Position numbers and translations under genes: made by a program
Assembly (NCBI RefSeq): GCF_007830175.1
Contig: NZ_VLKH01000009.1
Location: 62,001-126,000 of the forward strand
Reading direction: 5' to 3'
DNA from: Sedimentibacter saalensis
GTDB taxonomy: Bacteria > Bacillota > Clostridia > Tissierellales > Sedimentibacteraceae
DNA length: 64,000 nucleotides
Notes under the pieces: model-generated
The model's input: the letters and a program-made list of their open reading frames with translations, nothing else
The model's database searches: none
What the model was told of the DNA's origin: nothing
Shown: piece after piece, positions 35,875 to 44,548 of the stretch
Layout of the letters: each line of letters starts with the position of its first letter
How positions within the stretch are numbered: position 1 is the first letter of the stretch

Positions 35875-36789
35875 TTAGTATAATTCTTCCAGCGACTTAA
35901 TTATGCAGTACAAAACATGATTGACCGGTGTTGGAATGTTAAGTTTTTTCCCAAGTTCAATAACTGTGCCTGCGAAATAATCAACTTCAGTCTTGCGTCT
36001 TGCTTCCACATCCTGTAGCATGGATGTCCTTCCTGAAGGAGAAAAATTATTCATTAATGTTACAAAGTCTTCTATGTCTTCTTCCCGAAGGTCAATATTT
36101 GAAGCTTTGGCTATTAATAGAACCTCCGTCATGGCTTCCCGGAAAAGAGTAAGGTTTGTACCTATTTTTGTCACTTTGCCGTAAGGGGCTTTCGTAACAG
36201 CCGTTACCTGGTTTACTCCGACATTCAGCATGAACTTTTTCCATATCATTCTGATCATGTCCGGAAATACAATGTTTTTAATTCCGGAATCGTTGAAGCA
36301 TTCCTGCACTGCCTTCACTTCAGGAGACAATACTGTATTGTCGGCCTCACCGAAATGAATTTCACCGTCTTCTGTGTTTACAACTCCATTTTCAACTCTT
36401 TGGGCATCAATTTTCATGGACAGTCCATAGAGAACCTTGTTGTTTGGATATGCTGAATGAATTCTGGTTCTTGCAGTCACGCCGTTTAAAAATGTAATTA
36501 AAATAGTGTTGTCATCAATAAAACTTCTAACATCTTCTATGGCTTCCTCAAGCTGATAATTTTTTACGCAGAATATTAAAAGATCAAATTTTACATCAAG
36601 ATCTCCCTTTGACAGCACATTTGTGTGAAATGTTTTTCCGTTTAAGGTGAACCCTTGTTTAAGCAGTCTTTCTTTTCGTGAAGCATCAGATATAACGGCA
36701 AAATTATTGCCGAAGTGATTGTTAAGTATATTGCCGTATACAGTTCCTACGGCTCCCATTCCTATTAAAGCAACATTTTCAATCTTCAT
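35875..36789 (-). CDS. panE: Ketopantoate reductase (PanE/ApbA family)
   Basis: This 304-residue NADPH-binding protein has the Rossmann start IENVALIGMGAVGTVYGNIL, the family's VKNYQLEEAI and WKKFMLNVGVNQVTA, and the C-terminal GRTSMLQDVEARRKTEVDYF, then AGTVIELGKKLNIPTPVN. It would reduce 2-dehydropantoate to pantoate for CoA synthesis. No panB or panC is adjacent, and the family contains other 2-ketoacid reductases, so the symbol is likely but not certain. Confidence 0.85.
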   Translation of the reverse strand: MKIENVALIGMGAVGTVYGNILNNHFGNNFAVISDASRKERLLKQGFTLNGKTFHTNVLSKGDLDVKFDLLIFCVKNYQLEEAIEDVRSFIDDNTILITFLNGVTARTRIHSAYPNNKVLYGLSMKIDAQRVENGVVNTEDGEIHFGEADNTVLSPEVKAVQECFNDSGIKNIVFPDMIRMIWKKFMLNVGVNQVTAVTKAPYGKVTKIGTNLTLFREAMTEVLLIAKASNIDLREEDIEDFVTLMNNFSPSGRTSMLQDVEARRKTEVDYFAGTVIELGKKLNIPTPVNHVLYCIIKSLEELY

Positions 36790-36893
36790 ATTAAACTCCC
36801 TTTGCTGATATTTAATATATTATAATCAAATTAGCAACATATGGCAATCGTTTTAAGGTTAATTAAAAATTTAACTTTCTCTATAAATATTAA

Positions 36894-36928
36894 AGCAGCG
36901 AATCTTTCAATAATGAAAGTTCGCTGCT
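36894..36928 (-). terminator. Terminator of speDE operon
   Basis: AGCAGCGAA plus TCTTTCA on the left pairs with TGAAAG plus TTCGCTGCT on the right (36894-36928). It begins six bases beyond the speE stop. Confidence 0.75.
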
Positions 36929-36934
36929 AGATAG

Positions 36935-37786
36935 CTATATATTTTGTTCAAGCATTTCAAGCACGTAGTTTGGAAGTGCAAATGCTCCTTTGTGAAGAGC
37001 ACTGTTGTAGTACTTTGTTTTTATAAGGAGCTTGTTCCATGCTTCTTCATCCATATGGTTTATGGGGTCGTACTTCTTTGAAGCAAACCCAAACAGCCAG
37101 TGACCTGAGCCATAAGTAGGAATATGTGCCTGGTATACTTTAGCCACAGGGAACACCTTCTTGATTTTTTCGTGAGCACGCTGCATTGCCGCTGCTTCCC
37201 TTGCATAGTATGGGCTTTCATGCTGATTCACAAGAATTCCATCTTCTTTCAGAGCCTTGAAACAATTTTCGTAAAAATCAACCGTAAAAAGTTCCATTCC
37301 CGGGCCAACAGGATCTGTTGAATCTACTATTATCAGGTCATATTCATTTTCTTTGGTCTTTACAAACTTCAAACCATCCTCGAAATATAAATTGACTTTT
37401 TCATGGCTCAATTTACATGCTGTTTGTGGAATATGGTCCACACACACATCAACAACCATTTTGTCGATTTCAACCATGTCTATTCTTTCAACCGTATTGT
37501 AGCGTGTGAGTTCCCTTACTGTTCCTCCGTCTCCTGCTCCGATTACAAGAATTTTTTTAATGTTTGGATTAACGGACATGGGTACATGTGTTATCATTTC
37601 ATGATATACGAACTCATCCTTTTCAGTGAGCATAATATATCCGTCTATAACCAGCACTTTCCCAAACTCCGGAGTTTGGAAAACATCAATTTTTTGAAAA
37701 TCGCTCTGCACGCTTTCAATCTGTTCGTCCACCCTGATGGTGAATCTTACATCTTTAGTGTGCTCTTCTGTAAACCATAATTCCAT
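36935..37786 (-). CDS. speE: Spermidine synthase
   Basis: This 283-residue aminopropyltransferase adds the propylamine of decarboxylated AdoMet to putrescine. Motifs: ELWFTEEHTKDVRFTIRVDE, VLVIDGYIMLTEKDEFVYHE, ILVIGAGDGGTVREL (AdoMet site) and DLIIVDSTDPVGPG with the catalytic Asp. It follows speD with no gap, forming a two-gene polyamine operon. Confidence 0.96.
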   Translation of the reverse strand: MELWFTEEHTKDVRFTIRVDEQIESVQSDFQKIDVFQTPEFGKVLVIDGYIMLTEKDEFVYHEMITHVPMSVNPNIKKILVIGAGDGGTVRELTRYNTVERIDMVEIDKMVVDVCVDHIPQTACKLSHEKVNLYFEDGLKFVKTKENEYDLIIVDSTDPVGPGMELFTVDFYENCFKALKEDGILVNQHESPYYAREAAAMQRAHEKIKKVFPVAKVYQAHIPTYGSGHWLFGFASKKYDPINHMDEEAWNKLLIKTKYYNSALHKGAFALPNYVLEMLEQNI

Positions 37787-38623
37787 TTATTTATCCTCCT
37801 GAAAAATATTCATTCCGCTGAAAATTTCAATCATTTCTTTCCTCAAGCTGTCTGAAATTTCAAGCCTTTTCTTAGGAGCAAGCTCATTGACATCCTTGTT
37901 AAAAAGATAGTTCTGCAAATCAATGTCCTTTATGAGCATCTTTGTATGAAATGTATTTGACTGAAACACATTTATATCTATGGCGTCATACTTTTTCAAA
38001 GTTTCCTTGTCAATATAATCCTGAATAGATTTTATATCGTGGTCTATGAAAAACTTTTTGCCTGAAACATCTCTTGTAAAACCTCTGACACGGTAATCTA
38101 TTGTGATTATATCAGAATCAAAACTGTCAATAAGATAATCCAATGCATTAAGAGGTGAAATCTGCCCGCACGTAGAAACATCTATGTCAACTCGGAATGT
38201 TGATATGGCATTTTCAGGATGATGCTCCGGGTAAGAATGAACGGTTACATGACTTTTGTCCAAATGGGCATGTATTGTTTCATGCTCCAATTTCTTCTTT
38301 TCTCCGATGATACCTTGATTACATGATTCATCTATTTCTTCCGGGGTCAATGCTCCTTCCGCAATCAGAATATTAACCGAAGCGCCTTGAGGATCATAGT
38401 CCTGCTTGGAAATATTCAGAATGTGTGCTCCTATAACATCCGTTACATTGCACAATATTTTCGTAAGCCTTTCAGAATTATATTGCTCATCAATATATTC
38501 TATATACTCCTTTTGTTCTCTCTCGCTTTTGGCATAGCAAACATCGTAAATGTTAAAGCTAAGAGATTTAGTAAGATTATTAAAGCCATACAATGCCAGC
38601 TTTTTTTCCAACCCTAACACCAC
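37787..38623 (-). CDS. speD: S-adenosylmethionine decarboxylase proenzyme, E. coli (class 1A) type
   Basis: This proenzyme of about 275 residues cleaves itself before Ser in [17 protein letters not shown] to make the pyruvoyl cofactor. Other conserved parts: [53 protein letters not shown] and [10 protein letters not shown]. It is the long E. coli-like form, not the short Thermotoga/Bacillus one. The start is a GTG at 38623 (AAAGGTAG upstream), or a TTG four codons in; no ATG fits. Confidence 0.95.
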   Translation of the reverse strand: MVLGLEKKLALYGFNNLTKSLSFNIYDVCYAKSEREQKEYIEYIDEQYNSERLTKILCNVTDVIGAHILNISKQDYDPQGASVNILIAEGALTPEEIDESCNQGIIGEKKKLEHETIHAHLDKSHVTVHSYPEHHPENAISTFRVDIDVSTCGQISPLNALDYLIDSFDSDIITIDYRVRGFTRDVSGKKFFIDHDIKSIQDYIDKETLKKYDAIDINVFQSNTFHTKMLIKDIDLQNYLFNKDVNELAPKKRLEISDSLRKEMIEIFSGMNIFQEDK

Positions 38624-38784
38624 TACCTTTCTTTTTTCAATTTACCTAAAATATTCCAAAGAATAATATTCTTTAGAATTAATTATTACATTATAAACTA
38701 TTGTTTTTAGTATAGCAATATTTTTGTTTATGCTAATTTAATCTGACTTACATTTTATAGTGGATATCCTTTATTTGCAAAAAA

Positions 38785-38950
38785 AACGTCCGAAAGGACG
38801 TCAGCTTGATGACAAATTATATATAGAACGTTGTCATTCTGAGAGCGCAGCTCGAAGAATCTCATGTTTTCAATAAAGATGAGATCCTTCACTATCGTTC
38901 AGGATGACAGCGTCAGGGTTTGTCAATAGTCTGACGTCCGAAAAGACGTT
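38785..38950 (-). repeat. Dispersed palindromic repeat, copy D, between two copies of the fprA terminator hairpin
   Basis: On the minus strand after fprA come hairpin ACGTC/GACGT (38934-38950, overlapping the stop codon), the shared right flank, the repeat core (38833-38908, GTCATTCTGAG to CAGGATGAC on plus), and then a second hairpin ACGTCC/GGACGT (38785-38801) with a run of eight T. The two hairpins are near-identical and unique to this locus. The rest of 38624-38784 is A/T-rich with no gene. Confidence 0.8.
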
Positions 38951-40124
38951 ATATTAGGTTTTTCCCAAATTCCCTGCATCTTTCAAGTGAATCAGAATCC
39001 GGGTTCCAAAGTTCTTTTATTCCTTCAGAAACCACTTCAAATTTTGCTTCCTTAAGTTCATCATAGATGATTTTCACTGATTCGCCGCTCCAGCCGTAGG
39101 AACCGAACGCTGCAGCCTTCTTTCCCGTAAACTTGAGGCCTTTAATCATCTCAAGAATACCTGCCGTTGCAGATAAAATACCATTATTTATTGTAGAGGA
39201 ACCCACCAGAATCATTTTCGATTTGAAAATTTCCGTAACTATGTCATTTTTATCCCTCTTTGCACAGTTATACAATTTCACATTCACAGACGGATCCTTT
39301 GCTCTTATTCCTTCAGCAATTGCTTCTGCCATTCTGCGGGTTGCGTTCCACATGGTATCATAAATTATTGTAACTTGATTTTCCTGGTATGAATCAGCCC
39401 ACTCCAGGTACTTTTCAGCAATCTGCAGAGGATTATCTCTCCATATTATCCCGTGGCTGGGGCAAATCATGTTCACAGGGATTTTCATATTAAGCACTTC
39501 ATTGATTTTAGCAGTTACAAACTTAGAAAAAGGTGTCAGGATATTTGCATAGTATTTTATGGCTTCATCATAAAGTTCATCCTGATCAACAAGATTGTTG
39601 TACATGAGCTCAGAAGCATAGTGCTGACCGAATGCATCGTTGCTGAACAAAATGTTTTCACCAGACATGTACGTCATCATTGAATCAGGCCAGTGAAGCA
39701 TTCTTGCCTCCACAAACACAAGCTTGTTTTTTCCTATGTCCAGAGTGTCCCCGGTTTTAACTTCAACAAAATTAAAATCCTTGTGGTGGAGTCCCTTGAT
39801 TATTTTTGCTCCGTTTTTTGTGCAGTATACAGGAGTGTTGGGTATTTCCTTCATGAGTTCAAGAAGAGCACCTGCATGGTCAACTTCTGAATGATTCATT
39901 ATTATGTAATCAATTTTGTCCAGCTCAATTTCCTTTTTTAGGTTATTAACAAACTCTTTTGCATATGGTTCCCATACTGTATCTATGAGCACTGTTTTTT
40001 CGTCTCTTATTAAATATGAATTGTATGATGAGCCTTTGTGTGTTGAATATTCATCGCCATGAAAGCGATTAAGTTCCCAGTCTATTTTTCCGACCCAGTC
40101 TACTTTATCAGTTATTTTAAACAT
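38949..40124 (-). CDS. fprA: FprA-type A flavoprotein (flavodiiron O2/NO reductase)
   Basis: This 391-residue protein has a metallo-beta-lactamase-like diiron domain (MNHSEVDHAGALLEL gives H-x-E-x-D-H; LHWPDSMMTYM, FSNDAFGQHYA, CPSHGIIWRD) and a C-terminal flavodoxin domain (IIYDTMWNATRRMAEAI, GSSTINNG, AAFGSYGWSGE). It reduces O2 or NO in anaerobes, fed by rubredoxin. It stands at the end of a cluster with cupin, hemerythrin and Hcp genes, all on the same strand. Confidence 0.95.
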   Translation of the reverse strand: MFKITDKVDWVGKIDWELNRFHGDEYSTHKGSSYNSYLIRDEKTVLIDTVWEPYAKEFVNNLKKEIELDKIDYIIMNHSEVDHAGALLELMKEIPNTPVYCTKNGAKIIKGLHHKDFNFVEVKTGDTLDIGKNKLVFVEARMLHWPDSMMTYMSGENILFSNDAFGQHYASELMYNNLVDQDELYDEAIKYYANILTPFSKFVTAKINEVLNMKIPVNMICPSHGIIWRDNPLQIAEKYLEWADSYQENQVTIIYDTMWNATRRMAEAIAEGIRAKDPSVNVKLYNCAKRDKNDIVTEIFKSKMILVGSSTINNGILSATAGILEMIKGLKFTGKKAAAFGSYGWSGESVKIIYDELKEAKFEVVSEGIKELWNPDSDSLERCREFGKNLI

Positions 40125-40184
40125 ATTTCCTCCTTATAATTTCAAGGAAGAACCTCCTGTAAAAGGAGATTCTTCCCATAATTT

Positions 40185-40529
40185 TTATCCTATTTCCTGA
40201 GCAAATTTTGTGTTGTTTGGTTTAGGAGTTAATGTGACAAAAATGGATAGGTCTTCTTCAACACTTGGTATTCCAAAGGATTCCTTTCCCTTGGCAAGAA
40301 CTGCCGAGCCTTTTTGGATCTTCTGAACTTCCTCTCCAACCTGCACTTCACCTTTTCCTTGAATAACTATGAATATCAAATCTGAATTTTCATGCTGGTG
40401 GTTTGGAAGTGACTGTCCTGGCTTAAAGTTAAGAACAAAGCTCAATACATTTTCATCTTCAAATACTATTTTTTTAGTAAACTGATTGTCGTTAAAAACA
40501 ATGCTGCTTTCCGTATTTCTATAATTCAT
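40185..40529 (-). CDS. Small cupin-domain protein
   Basis: This 114-residue single-domain cupin has motif 1 as PGQSLPNHQHENSDLIFIVIQG and motif 2 near FGIPSVEEDLSIFVTLTP. It is a possible metal-binding sensor or enzyme with no known partner. The start at 40529 is chosen for CTGGAGGAAAAC directly upstream; the frame opens 14 codons earlier. It lies between fprA and the hemerythrin gene in the redox-defence cluster. Confidence 0.8.
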   Translation of the reverse strand: MNYRNTESSIVFNDNQFTKKIVFEDENVLSFVLNFKPGQSLPNHQHENSDLIFIVIQGKGEVQVGEEVQKIQKGSAVLAKGKESFGIPSVEEDLSIFVTLTPKPNNTKFAQEIG

Positions 40530-40582
40530 GTTTTCCTCCAGATATTTTTTCTTATTATCTGCAATAAACATGAAATTATTTT

Positions 40583-41140
40583 TTAAGCCAGGTATTTCTT
40601 CTCCAGATTTTCTAACATATCAATATAATGTTTCTGTATTCCTTGTTTTTCTGCTTCATTTTCAAATTCTTCAGACTTTTTGTTTATTTCTTCCATCACA
40701 TCTGCAGGAAGATTGTTTTCTCCAAACTTGTATACTGCATCATTTTCTTTGTTTATGTGTCTTGTAAGAAGAGAAGCATATCCAATGGCGTTGCTTATTA
40801 CATCAAGCTTGCTTTCTTCGTCTCCGTTTTTTACTCTGTGAAGTGCTTCTGTAAGATCATTCATGTAAAGTCTTCCGTAATCATGCTCAACCAGCATTCC
40901 ATGAGTGATCAGATTTTCTCCCAGCTTTCCAAGTTTAAGCTGCATTTCCTTGAAAAGAAACTTTTCTTCCTTTCCATGGTGATGGGCATCTGCATATTTC
41001 CTTACGAAATCAATCATGTTGTTGAAATCATCATAATTTATTTCTCCGCCATTTAAGATGTTCATGCATGCCTTACGGACAACCTTTAGCATTCTGAGTA
41101 TATTGTCATGTTCCTTTACCATTAATTCAACACTGTTCAT
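40583..41140 (-). CDS. Hemerythrin-like diiron protein
   Basis: This 185-residue helical-bundle protein has iron-ligand-like motifs: KEHDNILRML, YADAHHHGKEEKFLF, HGMLVEHDYGRLY and LLTRHINKENDAVY. It likely binds O2 or NO or repairs Fe-S clusters (hemerythrin/YtfE-type). It overlaps nothing but is only three bases from the next gene upstream (41143), so the two are co-translated. GGAGG sits before its start. Confidence 0.9.
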   Translation of the reverse strand: MNSVELMVKEHDNILRMLKVVRKACMNILNGGEINYDDFNNMIDFVRKYADAHHHGKEEKFLFKEMQLKLGKLGENLITHGMLVEHDYGRLYMNDLTEALHRVKNGDEESKLDVISNAIGYASLLTRHINKENDAVYKFGENNLPADVMEEINKKSEEFENEAEKQGIQKHYIDMLENLEKKYLA

Positions 41141-41142
41141 TT

Positions 41143-41748
41143 TTACCTCCTGGAAATTTTACTTGTTGTTTCGTCTATTTTCTCATAATTTAAATTTGCT
41201 TTTTCAACCAGTCCTTTTATGAATTCATCTCTCAATGAATAATATACGGCAATGTCTCCTTTTGCAGCTTCCCAGAATCTGCTGTGTACGCATTCATATC
41301 TTTTCCAAACTGCTTCATTTTCATCCTGCGATATAACCCCTAATGCATGGTCGCAGGGCATTCCGTCAAGAAGTGTGTCATTAATTGATTTAAATGCTTC
41401 TTCAACTGATGAATTTTCATTTAGTGCAGAAGCTTTCACTCCGTTGTTGTAGAAAATGTCCTTCAATGTTTTTATTGAATCTGAATTCTTATTGATTATT
41501 TGGGTTACTGAAATCGCCAGTTTGTTTTCAACCTTTATGATTTGATCCTGAAGCCAGCCATGAATGTTTGATGTGTCTATAACCTGATCAAGTTCTTTTA
41601 AGTCCCCGTCACCAAACTCACTGTAGAGATCTTTTCTAAGATTTAATCCTTTTTCTTCTGAGAAATCCAGTATTTCTTCAACTATGTTGTTTTGAATTTT
41701 AATTTTATTGTACAGCCAAAAGTGTATTGGCCCTAAAAATGCGCTCAT
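41143..41748 (-). CDS. Uncharacterised 201-residue protein co-encoded with hemerythrin
   Basis: I do not recognise a named family, though the opening SAFLGPIHFWLYNKIKIQ looks like a conserved clostridial protein. It is predicted helical and soluble. Notable conserved-looking spots are GPIHFWLY, DGMPCDHALGV and RYECVHSRFWEAAKGD, which contain His, Cys and Trp and could bind a metal or heme. Its gene is directly upstream of and coupled to the hemerythrin gene, so a role in O2/NO sensing or iron-centre repair is a guess from context. Confidence 0.6.
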   Translation of the reverse strand: MSAFLGPIHFWLYNKIKIQNNIVEEILDFSEEKGLNLRKDLYSEFGDGDLKELDQVIDTSNIHGWLQDQIIKVENKLAISVTQIINKNSDSIKTLKDIFYNNGVKASALNENSSVEEAFKSINDTLLDGMPCDHALGVISQDENEAVWKRYECVHSRFWEAAKGDIAVYYSLRDEFIKGLVEKANLNYEKIDETTSKISRR

Positions 41749-41772
41749 ACTTCCTCCAATTTTTCCTATTTA

Positions 41773-41809
41773 TAATAATGAGCATGAATTAATCATGCTC
41801 AGATTATTA
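41773..41809 (-). terminator. Probable terminator of the DUF1858/hcp unit
   Basis: TGAGCATG (41779-41786) pairs with CATGCTCA (41794-41801), extended by AATAAT/ATTATT. It lies past a family-2 repeat that follows the small redox gene. Confidence 0.55.
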
Positions 41810-41830
41810 TCAAACCCTATTCTGTAAATT

Positions 41831-41881
41831 GTAGGGGCGGATCTTGTATCCGCCCGCGGGAGGGCAGTAACCATCCCCTAC
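41831..41881. repeat. Composite double-hairpin repeat (family 2), compact copy
   Basis: This starts GTAGGGG and ends CCCCTAC, with inner GGGCGGAT.../ATCCGCCC and GGGAGGG/(A)CCATCCCC parts. It sits seven bases past the stop of the small redox protein gene. Confidence 0.8.
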
Positions 41882-41887
41882 ATATAA

Positions 41888-42094
41888 TTATTCTGCTGAT
41901 TTAAGGTAATTATTCAGCTGATTTAGTAAATCATCAACATTGAAACCGTGAACCATTGCTGCTTCTTCAATTGTTTCCATTTGTGAAGAAGGGCAGCCCA
42001 GGCAGTGCATGCCGGCGTTCATCAATATTTCTGCAAGTCCTCTGTCCATCTGAAGAACTTCGCCTATATACATTCCTTTTGTAACTTCTTTCAT
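41888..42094 (-). CDS. DUF1858 hybrid-cluster-protein-associated redox disulfide protein
   Basis: This 68-residue protein has the family signature YIGEVLQMDRGLAEILMNAG, then MHCLGCPSS (CxxC). The domain is known from fusions and neighbourhoods of hybrid cluster protein and the ScdA/YtfE iron-repair family. Here it lies 88 bases past hcp. It likely donates or accepts a thiol pair in the same NO-defence pathway. Confidence 0.88.
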   Translation of the reverse strand: MKEVTKGMYIGEVLQMDRGLAEILMNAGMHCLGCPSSQMETIEEAAMVHGFNVDDLLNQLNNYLKSAE

Positions 42095-42133
42095 ATAGTC
42101 TCCTTTTCCGTTTATTAATTATAATTTGCCCAT

Positions 42134-42180
42134 TTGACAATTAATTATTAACTCATCACTCTTAATTCTTAATTTTTATT
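42134..42180 (-). repeat. GAATTAAG-rich 3'-UTR repeat after hcp
   Basis: Directly past the hcp stop the minus strand reads AAAAATTAAGAATTAAGAGT and on, the same sense-oriented repeat as after five other genes. Confidence 0.7.
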
Positions 42181-42182
42181 TA

Positions 42183-43820
42183 TTATCCTAAAAATATTTT
42201 CAAATCATCTTCAACAGTTCCTATTCCAGCTATTCCGAATGTATCAACCAATACTTTAGCTACGTTTGGTGAAAGGAATGCAGGAAGTGTAGGTCCTAAA
42301 TGAATGTTCTTAACTCCCAGGTACAACAGTGAAAGAAGAACTATAACTGCTTTTTGCTCATACCATGCAATGTTGTAAGCTATAGGAAGCTCATTAACAT
42401 CGTCAAGTCCGAACACTTCTTTCAGTTTAAGTGCAATCAATGCCAATGAATATGAGTCGTTGCATTGTCCTGCATCAAGAACTCTTGGAATTCCACCGAT
42501 ATCTCCTAAATCTAACTTGTTGTACTTGTATTTAGCACAGCCTGCTGTCAATATTACAGCATCCTTTGGAAGTGCCTGTGCAAATTCAGTGTAGTAGTTT
42601 CTTGATTTTGCTCTTCCGTCACATCCTGCCATAACGAAGAACTTCTTGATTGCTCCTGATTTAACTGCATCAATAACTTTATCAGCCAGTGCAAATACCT
42701 GTTCGTGAGCAAATCCTCCGATTATTGATCCTGTTTCAATTTCTGTAGGAGCAGGGCATTTCTTTGCAAGTTCGATGATTTCTGAGAAATCCTTCTTGTC
42801 TCCTGAGAAGCCTTCAAAGTGTTTGCATCCTGGATATCCTGCAGCTCCTGTTGTGAACAATCTGTCCTTGTAGCTGTCTTTAGGAGGAACTATACAGTTT
42901 GTAGTCATAAGAATTGGTCCGTTGAATGACTCGAATTCTTCTTTTTGTTTCCACCATGCATTTCCGTAGTTTCCTACTAAGTGTTTGTATTTTTTCAAAT
43001 GTGGATAGTAGTGAGCTGGAAGCATTTCTGAATGTGTGTAAACATCAACTCCGGTGCCTTCAGTCTGAATTAAAAGTGCTTCAAGGTCTTTAAGGTCATG
43101 GCCTGAAACAAGGATTCCAGGGTTTGTTCCAACACCAATGTTTACCTTTGTAATTTCAGGGTTGCCGTATGTGGTTGTGTTAGCCTTGTCCAAAAGTGCC
43201 ATTCCATTTACGCCGAATTTTCCTGTTTCCATTGTAAGTGCAACAAGTTCATCAGCTGTCAATGTATTGTCAAGGAGTTTAGCCAAAGTTTCCTGCATGA
43301 AGGCATTTACTGAAACATCGTTGAATCCTAAAGCATTTGCATGCTTAACGTATGCTGACATACCTTTTAATCCGTAAGTGATGAGTTCTCTTAAGCTTCT
43401 TACATCTTCATTTTCAGTTGCAAGTACACCAACTGTCATTGCTTTTTTGTCAAACTCATTTTCATCTTCTGATGTCCATAAAGCAGCTTCGCTTAAGTTT
43501 TCTTTATTTGTTAATTTATTTAATAAGTCATTTTTAACTTTTAATGTCATTTTTACTCTGTCATAAAATACATCATCATCAAAGTTTGCATTTGTGATTG
43601 TTGTAAACAAGTTCAATGTAATCAGGAAATCTACATCTGATTCAATTTCTTTTCCTTCTTTTCTTAATCTTGTAGTTACTTCAGATAATCCTTTTGATGT
43701 ATATATAAGTAGGTCTTGCATTCTTGCTGTTTCAGGTTTCTTTCCGCATACTCCGACTTTTGTACAGCCTGTGCATCCGGCAGTTTCTTGACATTGATAA
43801 CAAAACATTGCATTTTCCAT
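42183..43820 (-). CDS. hcp: Hybrid cluster protein (hydroxylamine/NO reductase), class I
   Basis: This 545-residue iron-sulfur protein has the N-terminal Cys motif [20 protein letters not shown] and C-terminal hybrid-cluster ligands around [49 protein letters not shown] and [11 protein letters not shown]. The last is followed by a conserved Glu-Gln region ([20 protein letters not shown]). It removes NO or hydroxylamine. A 14-bp palindrome, GTAACATATGTTAC, lies 70 bases upstream. GGAGGAATT precedes the start. Confidence 0.97.
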   Translation of the reverse strand: MENAMFCYQCQETAGCTGCTKVGVCGKKPETARMQDLLIYTSKGLSEVTTRLRKEGKEIESDVDFLITLNLFTTITNANFDDDVFYDRVKMTLKVKNDLLNKLTNKENLSEAALWTSEDENEFDKKAMTVGVLATENEDVRSLRELITYGLKGMSAYVKHANALGFNDVSVNAFMQETLAKLLDNTLTADELVALTMETGKFGVNGMALLDKANTTTYGNPEITKVNIGVGTNPGILVSGHDLKDLEALLIQTEGTGVDVYTHSEMLPAHYYPHLKKYKHLVGNYGNAWWKQKEEFESFNGPILMTTNCIVPPKDSYKDRLFTTGAAGYPGCKHFEGFSGDKKDFSEIIELAKKCPAPTEIETGSIIGGFAHEQVFALADKVIDAVKSGAIKKFFVMAGCDGRAKSRNYYTEFAQALPKDAVILTAGCAKYKYNKLDLGDIGGIPRVLDAGQCNDSYSLALIALKLKEVFGLDDVNELPIAYNIAWYEQKAVIVLLSLLYLGVKNIHLGPTLPAFLSPNVAKVLVDTFGIAGIGTVEDDLKIFLG

Positions 43821-43889
43821 TTTTTAATTCCTCCAGATTTTTTTAGTTTGTTTGTAGGTACATCATAAAATAAAACCAGCACTTTTTCT

Positions 43890-43903
43890 GTAACATATGT
43901 TAC
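43890..43903 (-). promoter_or_regulatory. Palindromic operator upstream of hcp (CRP/FNR-type geometry)
   Basis: GTAACATATGTTAC is a perfect 14-base palindrome between a TATAAAAT-like box (minus strand) and the hcp start. Hcp genes are commonly controlled by NO-responsive CRP/FNR-family HcpR proteins; no such gene is in the window. Confidence 0.5.
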
Positions 43904-44063
43904 CAACATAAAATTTTTACCTTTACCGATAATTTTATACCCTGATTTATTTGAGCTAATCTTTTTTCTTCATATTAGTAATTATTAAATGTATTCAAGC
44001 TTGACACCCGCAGAGTTTTAATGTATGTTTTATTTACTAATCAAATGAATATTGGAGGTATTT

Positions 44064-44336
44064 ATGGAATTCAAACATGAAAAAAGCAGAATATTCCTTA
44101 ACAACGAAGAAGGAAAAACAATTGCGGAAGTAACATTTCCGGAAACTTCTGATAACACTGTAGACATAAACCATACATTCGTGGATGGCTCTTTGAGAGG
44201 ACAGGGCGTAGCAGATAAACTTCTGTCGGAACTGGCTCAGGAACTTAAAAGCAAAAATAAAAAAGCAGTTGCAACCTGCTCTTACGCTGTGGGCTGGTTT
44301 GAAAAGCATCCTGAATATGAGGATTTGTTAAAATAA
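44064..44336 (+). CDS. Small GNAT-like acetyltransferase (YjdJ type)
   Basis: This 90-residue single-domain protein has the family's TFVDGSLRGQGVADKLLSEL (acetyl-CoA loop) and ATCSYAVGWFEKHPEY. Such short GNATs (GCN5-related, Acetyltransf_CG) acetylate unknown targets. The start at 44064 is chosen for TTGGAGGTATTT directly before ATG; the frame opens four codons earlier inside that ribosome site. It is divergent from hcp. Confidence 0.85.
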   Translation: MEFKHEKSRIFLNNEEGKTIAEVTFPETSDNTVDINHTFVDGSLRGQGVADKLLSELAQELKSKNKKAVATCSYAVGWFEKHPEYEDLLK

Positions 44337-44361
44337 GATACGATTAATATTTTTGATTAAA

Positions 44362-44522
44362 AAAGGCTTTGTACAAAAACATAAAGTATTTGGCATTGTC
44401 ATTCTGAGAGCTTGCTCGAAGAATCTCATGTTTTTAACAAAGATGAGATCCTTCACTATCGTTCAGGATGACACCTTCGGGATTAGTCAATAGTCAAAGG
44501 CTTTGTGCATGCACAAAGCCTT
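44362..44522 (+). repeat. Dispersed palindromic repeat, copy E, between a half and a full copy of a terminator hairpin
   Basis: After the GNAT gene come a half hairpin AAAGGCTTTGT (44362-44372), the repeat core 44398-44472 (GTCATTCTGAG to CAGGATGAC), a variant flank, then the full hairpin AAGGCTTTGTGC/GCACAAAGCCTT (44497-44522) followed by CGTTTTT. The arrangement is the same as at copy A. Confidence 0.8.
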
Positions 44523-44525
44523 CGT

Positions 44526-44548
44526 TTTTAATTCTTAATTCTTAATTG
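44526..44548 (-). repeat. GAATTAAG-rich 3'-UTR repeat after the glutathione peroxidase gene
   Basis: Past the stop the minus strand reads AATTAAGAATTAAGAATTAA, a short copy of the gene-oriented 3' repeat. Confidence 0.65.
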
